Below are positions 61,684 to 64,000 of a stretch of 64,000 nucleotides of DNA, piece by piece. Within the stretch, counting starts at the first letter, position 1. The number at the start of each line of letters is the position of its first letter. The position numbers were made by a program, and so were the translations under genes. The stretch is from positions 6,530,501 to 6,594,500 of the forward strand of contig NZ_CP121647.1 in the NCBI RefSeq assembly GCF_029714305.1, given 5' to 3'. A model generated the notes under the pieces. It was not told the DNA's origin, made no database searches, and saw only the letters and a list, made by a program, of their open reading frames with translations. The DNA comes from Bradyrhizobium sp. CB3481. GTDB taxonomy: Bacteria > Pseudomonadota > Alphaproteobacteria > Rhizobiales > Xanthobacteraceae.

Positions 61684-62010
61684 ATGCGCACCCGAGGCTC
61701 CGAGTCCTTCATCGTGCTGCCGCTGCTTCCGGTCTTCCTGATCGGCCTGTTTCCGATGCTGCTGCTGAGCTTGCTGGGCCCAGCCGGGCTGATCATCCTC
61801 GGCATCCTCGTCGCCTGCGCCGGCCTCACCGACATTCTCGACGCCAACACCGCCTTCAGCGAGCAGATCATCGTCCATGGCTATGCGCGCGGATCGGAGC
61901 GCGCCGGCCAGCGCACCGCGCTACGTGCCGAACGACGCTTTGCGGCGCTGATGATTGCCGGCGGCGGCGCCCTTGCGGTCGCGGGCGTCGGCGGCCTCAC
62001 TTTGTTGTAA
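61684..62010 (+). CDS. Small membrane protein, 108 aa
   Basis: Starts ATG 61684 after AAAGAGATT. Two hydrophobic segments near the N-terminus (LPLLPVFLIGLFPMLLLSLL, LIILGILVACAGLTDI), a charged middle with HGYARGSERAGQRTALRAER and a last helix (ALMIAGGGALAVAGVGGLTL). Three transmembrane helices are likely. No family is recognised. It stands alone downstream of ccrM; a possible hairpin (GGCCAT-CAG-ATGGCC) lies near 61478-61492 in the gap. Confidence 0.75.
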   Translation: MRTRGSESFIVLPLLPVFLIGLFPMLLLSLLGPAGLIILGILVACAGLTDILDANTAFSEQIIVHGYARGSERAGQRTALRAERRFAALMIAGGGALAVAGVGGLTLL

Positions 62011-62149
62011 GGACCCTTGCCTTCACGAACTCGTCGCTTGCGCATCCCCTGAAAATTTGAGCATGGACGGGGCGCGCGGCGGCCTTTGCCGCCCGCGTCC
62101 GAAGTCCAACAACAAACCTGCCTGCCAGAAGCGATGGGGGAAATTCTAG

Positions 62150-62842
62150 ATGCTCAAATTCTATTTCAACGGATCGCCGAACCCGACCAAGGTCGCGCTG
62201 TTCCTCGAGGAAGCCGGCCTCGCCTATGAGCCGGTCGCCGTGGACACCCGCAAGGGCGACCAGTTCACGCCGGAATATCTCGCCATCAATCCGAACGCCA
62301 AGGTGCCCGCGATCGATGACGACGGCGTCAAGGTGTTCGATAGCAACGCCATCCTGCTCTATCTCGCCGAAAAGACCGGCAAGTTCCTCCCCTCCAACAC
62401 GCCGCAAAACCGCGCGCAGACGCTCTCCTGGCTGATGTTCGTGGCGACTGGCCTCGGGCCGTATTCGGGACAGGCGGTGCACTTCAAGCATTTTGCGCCG
62501 AAGGACCAGAACCACGACTACGCCCATAACCGCTACCAGTTCGAGGCGCAGCGCCATTATGCGATCCTCAACGATCACCTTGCCGGCCGCAAATACATGG
62601 TCGGCGACAGCTACAGCATCGTCGACATGGCGTTGTGGGGCTGGGCGCGGATGGCCGCCTTCGTGATGGGCGAGGATGTCGCGGCGAAATATCCCAACGT
62701 TAAACGGCTGGTCGACGAGATCTCGGCCCGTCCTGCCGCCGCCAAGGCGATCGCCCTGAAGGATAACTTCAAGTTCAAGGCCGAGATGGACGACGAAGCT
62801 AGAGGCAACATGTTCAAGCACATGAAGGTGAAGGCCGCCTGA
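62150..62842 (+). CDS. Glutathione S-transferase family protein
   Basis: 230 residues. An N-terminal thioredoxin-like domain has LKFYFNGSPNPTKVALFLEE, VDTRKGDQFTPEYLAINPNA and VPAIDDDGVKVFDSNAILLY (the cis-Pro and the DSNAI glutathione-binding loop). The C-terminal helical domain has YMVGDSYSIVDMALWGWARM. It resembles the YfcG/YghU-like GSTs. A role in detoxification or redox handling is usual; the substrate is unknown. A family A repeat follows the stop by 20 bp. Confidence 0.92.
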   Translation: MLKFYFNGSPNPTKVALFLEEAGLAYEPVAVDTRKGDQFTPEYLAINPNAKVPAIDDDGVKVFDSNAILLYLAEKTGKFLPSNTPQNRAQTLSWLMFVATGLGPYSGQAVHFKHFAPKDQNHDYAHNRYQFEAQRHYAILNDHLAGRKYMVGDSYSIVDMALWGWARMAAFVMGEDVAAKYPNVKRLVDEISARPAAAKAIALKDNFKFKAEMDDEARGNMFKHMKVKAA

Positions 62843-62861
62843 TCAGGCCAGCACCGAAGCC

Positions 62862-62956
62862 TGTAGGGTGGGCAAAGGCGCAATGTGCCGTGCCCACCTT
62901 TCTTTTTGCAGCATGTTTCGAAGATGGTGGGCACGCTTTGCTCTGCCCACCCTACA
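62862..62956. repeat. Dispersed palindromic repeat, family A, copy 5
   Basis: TGTAGGGTGGGCAAAG at the left faces CTCTGCCCACCCTACA at the right. It lies between the convergent GST and NTF2-like genes, with a loop richer in T than in the other copies (TTTCTTTTTGCAGC). Confidence 0.85.
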
Positions 62957-62984
62957 ACCCCGGCTCCGCTGGCGTCTCCAAGAC

Positions 62985-63419
62985 TCAAACGGCGACGGCG
63001 ACCTTCCGCTCGGCGGGGAACGGCCCGAGCACACGCTCGACCAGCGCAGAGTCGCAATATTCCTTGATTTCCTTGATCTTGCCGTTCTCGATCCGCCAGA
63101 TCATGCAGTACTGATTATTGTAGCGCTCGCCTCGCTTGGTGACGTTGTCGCCGCGCGCTTCAACCACGACATAATCGCCCTCCGCGATGAAGTTGAATGC
63201 GTGGGTCCGCGGCCGCGTCGCGGCGAGCTGCGAGCGCAGATGCCCGAGCAGGCCATTGTTGACGGCGTCGCGGCCCTTGAATTCCCCCGACCAGGAATAT
63301 TCGCCGGTGACGATCCAGACGATATCCTCGGCGAGATTGTCGAGGAAGGTTGTTCCACTGCCGTTCGCTGAATCTGCATAGATCTGCTGCACCAGTTTCT
63401 TGTTGTCGGCTGTGCTCAT
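62985..63419 (-). CDS. NTF2-like / SnoaL-like protein
   Basis: 144 residues, GGAGAAAATCC before ATG 63419. Cone-shaped alpha+beta fold of the NTF2 superfamily: NKKLVQQIYADSANGSGTTF, LAEDIVWIVTGEYSWSGEFK, GRDAVNNGLLGHLRSQL and IEGGKIKEIKEY-like IENGKIKEIKEYCDSALVER. Members include isomerases, dehydratases and polyketide cyclases; function is unknown. It may be co-transcribed with the following carboxymuconolactone decarboxylase family gene (52 bp upstream). Confidence 0.88.
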   Translation of the reverse strand: MSTADNKKLVQQIYADSANGSGTTFLDNLAEDIVWIVTGEYSWSGEFKGRDAVNNGLLGHLRSQLAATRPRTHAFNFIAEGDYVVVEARGDNVTKRGERYNNQYCMIWRIENGKIKEIKEYCDSALVERVLGPFPAERKVAVAV

Positions 63420-63471
63420 GGATTTTCTCCGTTGTTGAAATGATGAGGCCGCGCTCCGCGGCCGGTGAACG

Positions 63472-64000
63472 TCACGCGGCCGGAAACGGCCGGCAGATTT
63501 CGGGCTCGGGCGGCAGGCGCAGGCCGTTGGCGAGATAGCCGACGGTCCGGTAGTAGCCGGCGAGCATCAGCAGTTCGAGGATGGCTTCATCGGCGAATGC
63601 CGCCTGCAGAGCGGGCCACAATTCGTCGCTGATGTCGCAGCTGTCATGCAGTTCGTCGGCGAGACGGATCAGCAGCGCATCATTGGCTTCCCAGCAGGCG
63701 CTGTCGGCATCGCCATGCACCGTCGCGTTGATCTGTTCTTCGGTCAGCCCTGCTTCGTCGGCAAAATAATGGACGCGCATGCCCCATTCATATTGGCAGC
63801 CGCAGCGCGCGGTCACCCGATGCAGCAGCACCTCGCGCTGCCGGAGGCTCAGCTTCATTCCCGGCATATAACCCGGCGCGCCGCGAATGAAGCGCTCGAA
63901 CAGCTCGGGATGGCGCGCCAGCGTGGTGAACAGGCGAAACGGCGGCATCCAGGATCGCGGCATGCGATCGAAGGCGGCCTGAACCTTGTCGGGATAAGGT
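63472..64000 (-). CDS. Carboxymuconolactone decarboxylase family protein (partial)
   Basis: The leftward frame is open past the window edge, so the start lies beyond 64000; 175 residues are visible. Upstream of the first Met the residues PYPDKVQAAFDR continue the family pattern. LRQREVLLHRVTARCGCQYE then WGMRVHYFADEAGL has the C-x-C site typical of AhpD/CMD proteins; the His of the C-x2-C-x3-H variant is at MRVHYF. LLIRLADELHDSCDISDELW and LLMLAGYYRTVGYLANGLRL complete the domain. Members are decarboxylases or peroxidase partners; the role is unknown. Confidence 0.88.
   Translation of the reverse strand, partial: PYPDKVQAAFDRMPRSWMPPFRLFTTLARHPELFERFIRGAPGYMPGMKLSLRQREVLLHRVTARCGCQYEWGMRVHYFADEAGLTEEQINATVHGDADSACWEANDALLIRLADELHDSCDISDELWPALQAAFADEAILELLMLAGYYRTVGYLANGLRLPPEPEICRPFPAA

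Overview
The window looks like a stretch of chromosome from an alphaproteobacterium of the Bradyrhizobium/Rhodopseudomonas group, most likely Bradyrhizobium. The reasons are GC-rich coding with strong third-position bias, a CcrM-type GANTC methyltransferase with a CtrA-like upstream site, split glyQ/glyS, pyruvate phosphate dikinase, DUF6894, DUF3750, DUF3096, DUF1236 and TIGR02301 family proteins, and dense dispersed palindromic repeats at gene ends. This is judged from the sequence alone; no database search was run.

Layout. 1-5.1 kb: a partial AidB-like acyl-CoA dehydrogenase divergent from a LysR regulator, then DUF3750, then a leftward operon of two coupled DUF6894 genes and an uncharacterised PLP-dependent enzyme behind a near-perfect EcfG-type promoter. 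5.3-16.8 kb: tRNA-Pro(CGG), tsaC/sua5, a GlcD-type FAD oxidase, GNAT and Nudix genes, a SRAP DNA-protein crosslink protein, HAD, dihydroorotase and a tight ygfZ-tag-HD cluster. 16.9-30 kb: DUF2339 membrane protein, chemotaxis receptor, acrylyl-CoA reductase, MFS transporter, SleB-like hydrolase and PPDK with a histone-like N-terminal tail. 30-50 kb: conserved housekeeping blocks (glyQS; S49 peptidase, TrmN6-like, DUF2007, polyprenyl synthase; ispE, TPR, ETF-QO; uracil-DNA glycosylase, RNase HII). 50.3-58.7 kb: a looser, accessory-like region with a MarR-GNAT fusion under a perfect palindrome, an IS5-type transposase remnant, a DUF1127 fragment, a chimeric winged-helix gene, small hypotheticals, an HWE histidine kinase, moaB, DUF1080 and a dihaem cytochrome c. 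59-64 kb: zinc metallopeptidase, ccrM, GST and a partial carboxymuconolactone-decarboxylase family gene.

How parts may work together. DNA repair and genome maintenance are well represented (SRAP, Tag, family-4-like UDG lacking two cluster cysteines, RNase HII, CcrM). Several small proteins of unknown function have upstream sequences matching or nearly matching the EcfG general-stress promoter GGAAC-N16/17-CGTT, and an HWE kinase of the class that can feed the PhyR-EcfG pathway is also present; linking them is inference. No CRISPR array, prophage, secretion system, biosynthetic cluster or intact transposon was seen. The repeats fall into at least four inverted-repeat families; some supply a stop codon, a C-terminal tail or a start codon of the adjoining gene, and one is nested inside another. 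The best candidate for something little described is the EcfG-linked DUF6894-DUF6894-PLP enzyme operon.
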